Below, one piece after another: positions 21,061 to 31,458 of a stretch of DNA of 64,000 bases (position 1 is the stretch's first letter; each line of letters opens with the position of its first letter). The notes under the pieces were generated by a model, which searched no databases, had not been told where the DNA came from, and was given only the letters and a program-made list of their open reading frames with translations. Source of the DNA: Monocercomonoides exilis (lineage: Eukaryota; Preaxostyla; Oxymonadida; Polymastigidae); assembly GCA_001643675.2 (NCBI GenBank), contig LSRY02000009.1:207501-271500 (forward strand), written 5' to 3'. A program made the position numbers and the translations under genes.

Positions 21061-21559
21061 GATTGCTCCTGTGCCCTGCAGAGCTATTTGTTAACTATCT
21101 TCTCTAAAAAGGAAGAGAAAAATAGAAATATTTAAGAAACGAGATTGTGCAAGTCCGTTATTGAGAAATATCGGATTGACTTCAAAAGAGATGAGAAATG
21201 ATGACGAGAAGTTACCCCCAAAGTAAAGAATAAGCCTTATGCAGCGGGGAAAATATACCATGAAGGGAACTTTTTCAAACATGAGGAGAAGACGTTGGAG
21301 TGAAGGATATATCAGCAGCAATACTGAAAAATCAAAAGAGTGAAAGGGATCCGTGGAGAGCGCTGCGAATATTTTTACAAAATTTGGATAGAGAAGGTAT
21401 AGATGATACTGACACCTTCAAAGAAAAAGATATCAAGTGAATTATGGCAAGATTTGTTGAGAACCTATCTAATACGAATCTTTCAAGTGGAGTGATTCAT
21501 CAGAAGATTGATGTGAAAAATACAGATATATTTTTGTAACTTATGTGGGCGAGAAGCCG

Positions 21560-22125
21560 AGAAGGGCAAATGATGCAAACAAATGTGGGATTTTGCAATT
21601 ATTGATTATGGGGAAGAAGCCACAAAGAATTCCATAGGCCCACAAATACTCCAGAGAAGAGCCCGCATCCTCACATTGATGTTTGGAGCGTAAAGACCAG
21701 CGGAGCTGGAGAGAACGGGGATGGAATGTTCAACGCCTTGAAATAATACAGTACTGACACAGGTTCATGCAAAGATGTCAGGAGGGGAGACTATTAAGTT
21801 CGTAATTAATAATTGTTTTTGCCCACGTATCGATGCTGTTTTGGCTCTCCAACGATGAATTAATTAGACAAGGACGAGTTTTAGAGATGAACTCGCGTTC
21901 GATGATGTTAGAGAAAAGCAATCGACAATTTGGCAAAGAATAGAAGAAGAGTTTGTGGCTATAATGAGAGAGAACGAATACCAGACATATTTTCTGTGTT
22001 CTCGATCAGATATTCAGTGATATCGCACTTAGCAAAACGAGAGAGAGTAGATTAGAAAGCAATCAATACGTGCGCGAGATGTGCTCCAGGTTTAAGATTT
22101 GCCCAGGAATATCACACCGCTTTGC
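21560..22125 (+). pseudogene. Tyrosine recombinase remnant of the DIRS element
   Basis: Frame starting at 21661 gives 'RILTLMFGA*RPAELER', matching the box A region of tyrosine recombinases (Arg of RPAEL), with one TAA. Further on 'CPRIDAVLALQR' resembles the CP-x-x-AL motif between the boxes, and in a shifted frame near 22070-22120 'CARCAPGLRFAQEYH' resembles the C-terminal W-x-PGS-x-x-A-x-x-YY segment, with His in place of the expected Tyr. Many stops; clearly dead. Assignment rests on these motifs and on the element's architecture. Confidence 0.6.
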
Positions 22126-22726
22126 ATGTACAAAAGACGAAATAAATCCTGGAGATGATCGGAGGCCCAGTCCCCCTTGCTGAAAAGGGAGACAAGTCGG
22201 AGAAGGATAACGGAAGAAAGAATATAATCAACGAGAATACCGAATCTGGAGCAAAGGAGTATCCTGAAAAAACATCATAACTGGGGGGAGAAGTGGAGAT
22301 AAGCAAGAGAAAGAGATCGAAGAGACGAAGGCCAATTCGAGAGATGAGTTCGCAGTTCGAGAGCGATATAACACAACCCCCCAAAGGTGATGAGACATCC
22401 CCCATAATTCCCCGCAGCATTGTGGATCTGACGGAGGGCAGATACACCGTCTGACAAAAAAAGCTGGGTACTGATCGGAGGAAACGCGGAGAGAGGAGCA
22501 TAGGACAAATTATCAGTACCGCAGAAACGTCTAAGACCCGATTAAGAACACCTCGGAAACACCCCAAGAAAGGGAGGGAGAAGAGACAGGGGATGCACCT
22601 TTATCCGCAGGCCCTCCAAACATCCGCTGCACGATATTGTGCAAGGCAGGAGGGTTTAAGATCATTTCAAAAAACAAATATAAATTAATAAAAATTAGCA
22701 TTAAAATATCAAAAATGGGTTTTTAA

Positions 22727-22830
22727 GACTCATTATTGAGGAGCAAACCTGCTCCTTGCGTTCCTTGATTCGCTCTATTGCGAATTGATAGAACGCAGTG
22801 AGACAGGTTTGCTCCGAGATAATACGAATG
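22727..22830 (+). repeat. DIRS internal complementary region
   Basis: 22727-22786 is the reverse complement of the left terminus (about 57 of 61 positions identical). 22783-22827 is the reverse complement of the right terminus (GATAGAACGCAGTGAGACAG against GATAGAACGTAGTGAGACAG). The two halves share AATT at the join. Confidence 0.85.
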
Positions 22831-23391
22831 CGGATGGAGAGAAGATAGGCAGCTGCGTGCGAATGTGAACCAGAAGTTTGTGGAGAAACGACGAGTAAAA
22901 AGGCGAGGCATCAGAGGAAATAGGAAAAGAGAAATCTCCCAGAAAGATTTAGCGTATCAATAACCTGGACAGATACAAATGGAATGAAGAAGCAATTTTC
23001 AATCATAAGCCAACTCCAATATTTTGTGTGAATGATTTGTGCTGAGAGGAATTTGTTCGTTTATTTGCAGTGTGTGATGAACGGACTCACTCTGCAAAAG
23101 CGGCAGAAGAGCGGGAGGCAGAGCACTGCATAAGCAGTTTTCTTTTCCACGCCTCGCGGAAGCAAGAGCGGTTTTTCTTTCTGTTCCGAACAGAACACTC
23201 GCCTCACCGAATCCCTGCACAACCTGCAGGAGATAGCTCCGAGGGGCAATGTCCCCTGCCCTCTTGTCTTCGTGATCAAGGCGAAAAGGCGAAGTCGGTG
23301 GTGAAGTGAAGCGGACAATTCATAGAACACTATTTTTTGTATAAATGTTATTGCCTATATTTTCACATCGCACTTTTTACCACGTCATATT

Positions 23392-23482
23392 TTGGAGAGC
23401 GAAGTTCTCACTTTAATTACCCACAAATCGTAATTAATACTCATAATCTTGGAGCAAACCTGTCTCACTACGTTCTATCAAT
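23392..23482 (-). repeat. DIRS right inverted terminal repeat
   Basis: Ends CTCACTACGTTCTATCAAT. Its reverse complement shares CAGGTTTGC(T/C)CC, ATGAGTATT.AT.ACGATTT and ACTTCGC with the left repeat. Confidence 0.75.
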
Positions 23483-23618
23483 ATTCAGAATATTAAATAT
23501 TTTTTTTTGTTCAAAACAGATTATTTTTTGAATTGACTTTAAAGATTTTTTCGTTGTGTTAATAATAATTTCTTTCATATAAAATAAACTGCAAAGGAAA
23601 AGATTTCGATATGGTGCA

Positions 23619-23832
23619 TATATGGCTATCCTATTTGAAATCATGCATTCGTTAGAGTTTTGATCAAAAATTTTATCTCAATGGTATTTTTGTGTAAATA
23701 ATGTTTCTGCAATAACGACATCATGAACAATATTTGATTTCTGTTTAAGTTCAATTTCATTTAATCCCATTGAGATAAAATTTTTAATCAAAACTCGAAC
23801 GAAAGCATGATTTCAAAAAAGATCAGCCATAT
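23619..23832. repeat. Fold-back element, 66-bp inverted arms
   Basis: Left arm 23619-23684 and right arm 23767-23832 are near-perfect inverted repeats (for example AAAATTTTATCTCAATGG against CCATTGAGATAAAATTTT) around an 82-bp loop. No coding content; MITE-like. Confidence 0.85.
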
Positions 23833-24332
23833 TATTTTGACTTCAAAAATTTATCTCAACCCTTTTTTCTGCAATTTTCTGAAACCTTTTTTCTTGCTGA
23901 GCTAATGTTTGAAATAAAAAACAAATAAATAAACTTATTTATCATTATTGTTTAGAACTTTCTGTTCTTTAATATTTTTGATAATTTTTTGTTCATGAAA
24001 ATAGTTATTATTTTTTTTATTTCAGTACCCAGATCAAAGACTTGCTGGCCATGAAGTGAATGATTAATACAAAACGTTTAAAGCCAAAGCTTCATAATTC
24101 CACATTCGTATATTATTGTTTTTGCTTGTTTTTAACTTTTTCAATAAAATTTTTGAAATTTTTTTCTCATTTCATTGTTTTTGCATAAAACACGATTATC
24201 GGAATAAATATGAATTCGTGTGAATTTTTAAGCACATAAAAAAATAAAAACAAGGTGTTATTTATTTTAAATTTTTGTTTAATTTCGAAATTGAAAAAAA
24301 AAGGAACAAGAATTTTAATCGAAATTGAAGAA

Positions 24333-24605
24333 CATATGGGACAAAATATTTGACTTCTTGCATTTTCACAGAAAAATTATGCACTTTTGATGTAATTTTT
24401 GTTATCCAAATTTTTATTTAAAAAAAAATTCATTTTTAGAAAAACGTTTGATATCACAAAACACAATAAAATTATATCAATTTTGTTTATATTCGGATAC
24501 GAAAATCAAAATTATTTTGAAATCTGAGAAAGAGAAATAAAGTTACAAGGGAAACTATTATTTCATTCTTTGTGCAAAAAAAGCTTGAAAGTCTAAATGG
24601 GTGAT
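24333..24605 (+). repeat. MITE-like interspersed repeat, family 1, copy 2
   Basis: Starts ATATGGGACAAAATATTTGA and ends at GCTTGAAAGTCTAAATGG. Shares the order of blocks seen at 4430-4708 and 61833-62108: GCATTTTC, AATTATGCACTTTT, AAAACACAATAAAA and TTTGTGCAAAAA. Confidence 0.7.
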
Positions 24606-25015
24606 AATTTTTGAAATCATGACTTTTTTCGAGGTGTTAGTATTTAAAAGGTTTTATTAATTTGGAGAGGAATTATTCATTCAAAAGAAAAAAATCTTTA
24701 CAATTGTTTTTATAAACTACGTTTGAGAATATGTAAAGAAAAAATTAACTTTGAAAGGAGTTATAACTTAACAGTGTTCACTTAACAGTATTCAAAGCGG
24801 ATTCAAAAACCGAAAATATTGAAAGAAAAATTGTGAAGTCAAAAATTAGCCCCCATATTTTCCCTCATATGAAAATTTTGATCAAAAAACTGTTCACCAA
24901 GTACAAACGTTTTGTTATTTTTTCTTTGGATATCATTTTATTATAAATTAGTTTTTGTTTCATTTCATTAAATTTCAAAACAAAAGATCATTTATTTGTA
25001 AATCAAATTTTTTTT

Positions 25016-25205
25016 CAAATGGGACAAAATTCTTGCTTTTTTGAAAAAAACAAATATTCGTTCCAAACTTTTTCTGCTTTCATATCATAACAAGTCAAAC
25101 ATTCTCATACAAAAATGTTTAGAAAGATAAAAAAATGAGTCATTTATTCGGAAAATCTGAATGGAACAAAATTCATAAAGCAAAAAATATCGTCCCAAAT
25201 ATGAA
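25016..25205 (+). repeat. MITE-like repeat, family 2, copy 1
   Basis: About 190 bp, closely related to the reverse complement of 53300-53491 (shared runs include CATATCATAACAAGTCAAAC and ATTCTCAT.CAAAAATGTTT). Its ends (AAATGGGACAAAATTCTTGC and the inverted TTTGGGACGATATTTTTTGC) resemble those of family 1. Confidence 0.8.
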
Positions 25206-25328
25206 ATTAACAAAAAATTTTTCAGAATAATAAGATGATTATACAACAAACTGTTCTGGTTATATTGAATTTTTAACAAGCATGAGTGCAGCTTCTGACA
25301 TAGAAAAAAAGAAGGTAAATGTATATTA

Positions 25329-25769
25329 TAGGGGAAATTGAATTTTTCAAATTTTTTATTATTAACGGACATAAAATAGTATAAGAATCATTTATAAATT
25401 AATTAAAATTTGAGATCATCTAATTTTTTGATAAATAATAATCAATGATTCTTAATATTTATGGGATAGATCAATAAATTTTCATGTTATTTTTGAGTGC
25501 TAACCCTAAAAAGAAGAACGGGAATAAACCCTAAACCCAAGATTTGTTACGCTAACCCTAGAACCTAAACTAATCTATTAATGTTGAGATTATTTATGAA
25601 TTTTAACCCAAATTATAAAAAAAATACTGGGTTAGATCAAAATGTTTTGATAGAAAATAAGAAATTTTTATGATTGATGATCTTAAATTTTAATTAATTT
25701 ATAAATGATTCTTATACTGTTTTATGTCCGTTTATAATAAAAAATTTGAAAAATTCGTGTTCCCCTATC
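25329..25769. repeat. Fold-back element with ~95-bp arms enclosing telomere-like motifs
   Basis: Left arm 25329-25431 and right arm 25677-25769 are close inverted repeats (ends TATAGGGGAA... and ...TTCCCCTATC; shared core ATAAGAATCATTTATAAATT). The loop (25432-25676) contains several CTAACCCT / AAACCCTAAA units at 25499-25572 and a GGGTTAG at 25629. Confidence 0.85.
25499..25572 (+). repeat. Interstitial telomere-like CCCTAA motifs
   Basis: GCTAACCCTAAAAA, AATAAACCCTAAACCC and GCTAACCCTAGAACC within 74 bp. Scattered, not a clean array, inside the loop of the fold-back element. Confidence 0.6.
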
Positions 25770-26301
25770 ATCTCCTTTTACCAAAAAGAAAAGGCCCTTG
25801 ATAAAAAAAAAGGTCAACATAAAATCATAACCCTAATCATCCATTGTCGTAACAATTTCCATTTTTTGTTCTGGTGATAGTCAATTGATTTTTTGAGAAT
25901 TCGAATTTTGGTGGAAAATTTGAGATTGAAAAGGATATTTTTCTAATTTTTTTGGAAAGAAATGCAAGAAGCTTTTAATGGTGATCTCCGACACTCATCA
26001 TTTATTCCATTTTTGAATTATTTATGCAAAAAGAAATATGATATGTTCTGTTTTTATAAATTGAAATTCAACCATTTCCGTTAATAATTTTTTTTTCTAA
26101 TTTTTGCTAGAATGAAAATTAATTTTTTGCAGACATTATTTGAATTTTTCCATTTTTTGTTTTTTCATCTTATAAACATATAGAGAGTGAACTTGGAAAT
26201 AAAATATTGCAAAAAGTAATTTTCTGTTTGATCGAGTATGGAATTTGTCATTTTATTTCTACAATTTCATTCTTTTGAAACAATTTGTCAATCATTTCAG
26301 C

Positions 26302-27153
26302 ATGAAAGCCACTTCTTTCAAATCACATCAAGTTATACTTACAGCTTTGATAGGAGCAAGCTCTATCATTGCTTTTATTTCTTTTATTTTGATTCATCAT
26401 TTTCTTGATCAAACAAAACTATCTGCGCAATCTCTAGAGCAGTGGGAAAAAAAGATTGCTCTTTTGAGAGCTTATGTTATAAATTTGGAACGAAGACCTG
26501 ATTGAAAAAGTTATATGGATTCTCAATTGAAAAATGCGCAACTTCAATACGAATTCTTTCCAGCAATTGATGGAAAACTTCTGAATTCATCTGACTGCAC
26601 AAATGAAAAGCTCACATTTTTAAGTGGAGTACATCCTCGCACGAAATTCAATTTTACAAACGCTTGCTTATCTTTGGGTCCGTATTTCAAGCAATATGGA
26701 ACTGTTGGTTGCTGGCAAAGTCATCTTCAAATATATTTTAACATCGTTGAAAGAGCAAATCAAACTGGAGTGGATGAGCCCGTTCTTGTTCTCGAAGATG
26801 ATGCGACTGTTCCTTCAAATTTGACGCAAATTCTTCTTCATTTTATGCCTCAACTCCCAGATGATTGGGATGGATTTTTCTTGGGAAGGCATCGTCATAA
26901 CTGTTCCGTTAATGTTTCAAAAGACTTGTGCAAACTTGATTTTTTCTTAGGCACTCACGCTTATGTTTTGAACGGAGCAAATGCAGCAGAAAAGATTATT
27001 AGTATATCGAACACTGAAATGATGCAAACAGCAGATGTTGCTTGGCTGTCATATACTGGAGGATTATTACATTTCTATACTGTGAGTGGAGATCAGATCG
27101 TTAAGCAAGACGATGAAGTTAGGAAGATCAGTGATGTTTTGTTTTATGGATAG
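26302..27153 (+). pseudogene. GT25-family glycosyltransferase with one in-frame TGA
   Basis: Starts at ATG 26302 with a single membrane anchor (about residues 11-33), i.e. a type II Golgi/ER topology. The GT25 signature 'AYVINLERRPD' follows. Directly after the Asp, where family members usually have Arg, codon 26503-26505 is TGA; the same frame then continues without fault for 216 codons to TAG at 27151. The continuation has 'FFPAIDGK', 'VGCWQSHL' and the metal-binding 'VLVLEDDATVP' typical of GT25 enzymes, plus 'GTHAYVLN'. No GT-AG intron can remove the TGA. CGA to TGA is a one-base change, so a young nonsense allele or a read error is likeliest. Readthrough is less likely because TGA is the usual stop here. 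If intact it would add a sugar (galactose or similar) to protein or glycan. Confidence 0.75.
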
Positions 27154-30100
27154 TCAACACTATAAAATATTTCCTTGAAATTTCTTTTCCACTTCAAAAG
27201 ATGAAAGTAATGTTTTTATTGGTCTTTTTATTTGGAGAACGGTAGGTTTGAAAACAGACATACTTTTCATTATTATTTCGAATTACAATAGTAATTTTCC
27301 AATTTTGGAGAAAATTTTTATTCTTTTATATGTATGTTTATATCCTTTGTGTTTCCAATGATCCATTTTGAAATTCAATGAATCAATCTTATTTCTCATT
27401 TCATCACTTTTTCTGTTTTATTTAAGTTGTTCATTGAACACAAGCAATGATTTTTTAAAAATGTTTGATCTTTTCAAAATTTTGCATGTCATGAGTGTTA
27501 GCATAGCTTTGAAATTTTGAAAATGAACAAAGTCTTTTATGCATTCATAGTTCATTTCTTGTAAATGCTTTTTATTAAATAAAGTGTTCAATTCTCCAAT
27601 AAAAGTTCGTTCAAACTGAAAAACAACTTGATAAAACAACAAACACAAACAATTCCGTTGTGTTGTTAATGCAAATTGGTTGATAAATATGTATTCTTTG
27701 AAGTTCATTTCAAAGAAAATAACATTCATTTCAAATAATTGCTTTCAAACCATTATAATATTGAATTAGTTAACTTAATAGAATACTCAATCAATCCTGT
27801 CTTTAAAGTCAAATTGAGACGTATTTGAACGTTATCAATTGATTGCAAAGATGTTATTGCATTCTCTTTTTAATTTCAACAATTTCAAATTCAGTTCAAG
27901 AAAAATAACAGCATTTTTTTAAAAAAACATGATGATGTTGAACATTCCGCAAATTTTTTAAAAAATAAATATGTTTATTTACCAACTGAAATATTTTTTT
28001 TTTTTTTTGTATTAGCTTCCATTGGTTTTCTCCCCACCATATTTTCAATTTGGCAATTGGTTTTCATTTCCAAGATGAATGCAAGTGGAATTCATTACTA
28101 AGACTCCGGTGTCTTTTTTTTCAAAAAAAGGAGAATTTGAAGATTATGATGCAACAATATCAAAAACGTGCAGGTTTTTTTTTCTTTTTTTTTTTTCTTT
28201 TTCTTCTTCTTCTTCTTCCTTTTTTTTTGTGCGTGTGTGTGTGTTATAATTATAAAAAATATTAACGATGATTGCTATTTCGAAGCAGAGCAGTTTCAGG
28301 ATTCAATGAAAATGAAAATAGAAGGTGGGTTTTCTCTTTATCTGTGCTGAATGTTGAGTTCATTCATCAGGTGAAACTGGGAATTTGTGCTGGATGAAGA
28401 AATTGGAAAGGAAATTGGAGATGATATTTTTTGACGAAAAAAAGGATATTTTTCAATGATGAGAAAGATGGATTTGAACAGGAAACATAAATTCCACACT
28501 TTTCAGAAGAGCCAGAAATAGATGGGTTGGAGGCGAAAAGGCTGTTGGAAAGGATATTTGTTGTGTCTGTTGAAAAATCATTGAAAATTAAAGAATAATA
28601 GGTTATACTTGAGGGAAATGAACATTGCTTTCTCAACGAAGATTATAAATGGCTTAATCATTGATAATGAAGGTTTGTTTTTAATTTTATAATATTTTTA
28701 AATCGTTATTTTCTTCATTCAGTTTACAGAAAGAAAGACTAAAAAAACAGCACTTATATGGAAGAAAAGAACTGAAAAATTGAGCTGAAGATAAAGTGAA
28801 GAAGATCTGAAGAAAGAGATATTTTTTGATGATGTTTTGAGTTGTGATTTATATCAAAAATTGTTTTATTATCTGAGGATTGAATGTTGATCGAAAGTGA
28901 AAAAAAAATGATGAAAAGAAGAAAATGAAAGTGAATTGACAATTGTGATTCATGTCCAACTTTTTGTTGATGAAAGAGAGAGGGTTGAACTTTATATATA
29001 TGATGGATTTGGAAGATCCTGTTCGCATTTAAAAAGATGAGCTTGAAAGAAGTTTTCAAGAAAAATCTGTTTTCAGTGAGCCTCTCCATTGTTTGATATG
29101 TTTCTCTTTGAAAATTTCTCTATCTTCAATCATCTCTTTCAATTCGCCGTCGTATCCTTCTTCTTCTTCTTCTTTCCCTCAAATAAATACTTCTCGATCA
29201 TTCGCACATTCGCACAGCATCGATCTGCATTTCAACAATTGTGATTCTTCTTCATTTCTTCAACGCCTTCTTAAATGATCAATAAAAAAAAAGTTGATTT
29301 TTTCATTTCATTCAACAACCATCAGAATCGACGCAGGTTTCGTCTTCAGCATCAATTTGCAAATGCAAAAAGAAATATTCATTCAAACATGGAATTTCAT
29401 CCAGAAATCACATTTCAATGAAACTGAACATTATTTTGCCAAGAAAAGTCTATCAAATGGAGTTAAATATAAAAGGAGGATGATTTTTCCATATTCATTT
29501 GAAAGGTGCAAGAGGCACAGATGAAAAGAATATATTATTGAAGCAATTCTTGGAATGTTCAAATGATTGATTTGATGTTCTTCAGATTTTCAAACACCAA
29601 ATATATTCAACAATCAATCAAAGATAAAACGAAGGGAAAGCTTTTTTGTGAAAAATACATTTTTGTTGGAAAATTCTACGAAACAGCAGAATATGAGGCA
29701 GACAAGTGATGATTAATCCGTTAGAAGTGTTTAAGTGGTAATTTCTTCTAATTTGTGTTCCATGTTCTCAATAATCTTCGATTTTACCATATCGCGCACA
29801 AATTCGCAAACAAATCAACAAATGAAATTATATCAGCCTTATGATATGCACCTTCTTCAGAAACTGTGCCTCATTGTGCACTCTCAAGATATAGCCATCT
29901 CCAGTTCACAATATTTCATCTCCACTCCAGATGTTCCATCACCATCCATCTTGTCGGGAAAGCAATCGGAGAAAAACAAAACAAAGCAACGTTCCGACAG
30001 CTTAATGCTTCTGTTCTATCGCGTCCAAAAATCTTATTTGTCTATTCGAGTGACACATCCATCTTCACTCACCCTTTCTCCAATTTAATTGTTTTCTGAA

Positions 30101-31458
30101 CAATTTCAATCAGATTCTCTGTGTAATTCACGAAGAAAAGAAAGCACCTTATTTCAACTGCACTGAGCGTGCGATAGCCAGAAAGAAAAAGAAAAAGAAA
30201 AAGAGAGAGAGAGAAGAGAAGATGAAATTATTTAAAGAAAGAAGAAAAGAAAATGTGGAATAAGAGAAATGAAAAGAAGTGTTGCTTGTGAAGTGGCGAA
30301 AAAGATAAGAAAAAGAAAAAGAAAAAAGCCTTTGTCGAAGAAGTTGAAAATGTTTTTGAGGTTTAATAGTTCGTGTTCTGAATAAATGTGATTTTGCAAG
30401 GATGCGATGGAAGAGATTTGAAGAAGAAGAAGACAGTATTTGATTAATTCAGATATAAAGCCCGATTCTTTTTTTGAGAATTTGATTTTCCATTAATAAT
30501 ACAAAATTAATTAATATGGAAACATTTTTTTGAAGGCTTTCAACCCTTTGCAGCAAATCTGAAATCAAATAATTTCAATTGGAGACTTTTGCTTAACTAT
30601 TTCTGGCAATAAGAAACAAGCTATTTGAAAAAATAATGAAAGAGTACTTAATAAAATATACATCCATAATTAGAAGCAGGGAATTCGTATTCAAAATGTG
30701 GATTCAAATTACTGGGCTTCAAAAAATGAGAATTCAATTAATTAATTTCAATATTCAAAAATAGTTGGATTTAAAAGGTGTTTGTAATTTTCAATGCAGC
30801 TAAAAAAAAATAAAAATAAAATTTAAAATAATAATAATAATAAAATATCCTCATTCAACTAAATGTGGTTAGCACGATGACAAGCAGCCCAAGTGAATAA
30901 CTATTGATCAATCAAGCAAATGGAAAGTGAGACAAGTGAAATGCAAGATTGAAAAAGAAACGAATCAAAAAAGTTGAGAAAATTTAGAAACTAAAGCAAA
31001 GGATAAAATTGAACAAAGATATTACAGTTGGAAAAAACTTATTCTTCAAAAAAAGGTTCAAAAGTGAAATGTTCAGTTGCACATTTCCTGCTGGAAAAAG
31101 ATACAAAAGAAGCAAATAAAAATAAGAATAATAAGTATTGTGAAATGAATTTTGATAGTTTTGTGAAAATTTAAAGAATAAAAGCAATGGCAACAATAGG
31201 CAACTTATCACAACGAAAAAGTTGTTTCAACTCCTCTCTTTTGGAAGATACATCAAAAAGTTCAATTGGGAGAATCTTCATTTCGCAAATGAACTTATTT
31301 TCAAGGAGCAAAACAATTCCATCAGTGCTTTAATCAGTTGAAAGTTCTTTCATGTTATTATTCTTTCTGATTTCTGAGCATAAACCTCCCCTCCCTCTCA
31401 TCTTCCTTTGTTTTCTGAAGAAAGCACAATGATATTATCTGTCCTGCTCAATGCCCTT
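27154..31458. other. Long intergenic region, only gene-like scraps
   Basis: No complete gene seen. A stretch at about 28440-28620 reads on the plus strand as 'DEKDGFEQET*IPHFSEEPEIDGLEAKRLLERIF', protein-like but with a stop and no recognisable partner. Short open frames near 29290-29520 and 29735-30100 are equally orphan. A purine-rich GAAAAA/GAGAGA tract lies at 30180-30220. Confidence 0.4.

Larger units (their letters stand above)
17885..23482 (+). mobile_element. DIRS-like tyrosine-recombinase retrotransposon, decayed
   Basis: About 5.6 kb. Its architecture matches DIRS-1: inverted terminal repeats at 17885-17995 and 23392-23482, and near the right end an internal complementary region (22727-22830) whose first half is the reverse complement of the left end and whose second half is the reverse complement of the right end, abutting exactly as the ends would in a circle. 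Between them lie, in order, a degenerate left region without an identifiable product, reverse transcriptase/RNase H remnants (about 19990-21060) and tyrosine recombinase remnants (about 21560-22125), all with stops and frameshifts. The trinucleotide AAT is at both edges; no longer target duplication is seen, as expected for recombinase-mediated insertion. Composition is less AT-rich than the flanks. Confidence 0.82.
23483..26301. other. AT-rich intergenic block of fold-back and MITE-like repeats
   Basis: No gene seen. Contains the repeats listed at 23619, 24333, 25016 and 25329, separated by A/T-rich sequence. Confidence 0.6.

Noticed and set aside
23061-23330. Open frames on both strands with Cys/Arg-rich or Glu/Lys-rich reading.
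   Set aside because: They lie in the non-coding right part of the DIRS element between the internal complementary region and the terminal repeat, with no recognisable motif.
25499-25572. A chromosome end or true telomere array.
   Set aside because: Only a few scattered CCCTAA units inside a fold-back repeat, with ordinary sequence on both sides.
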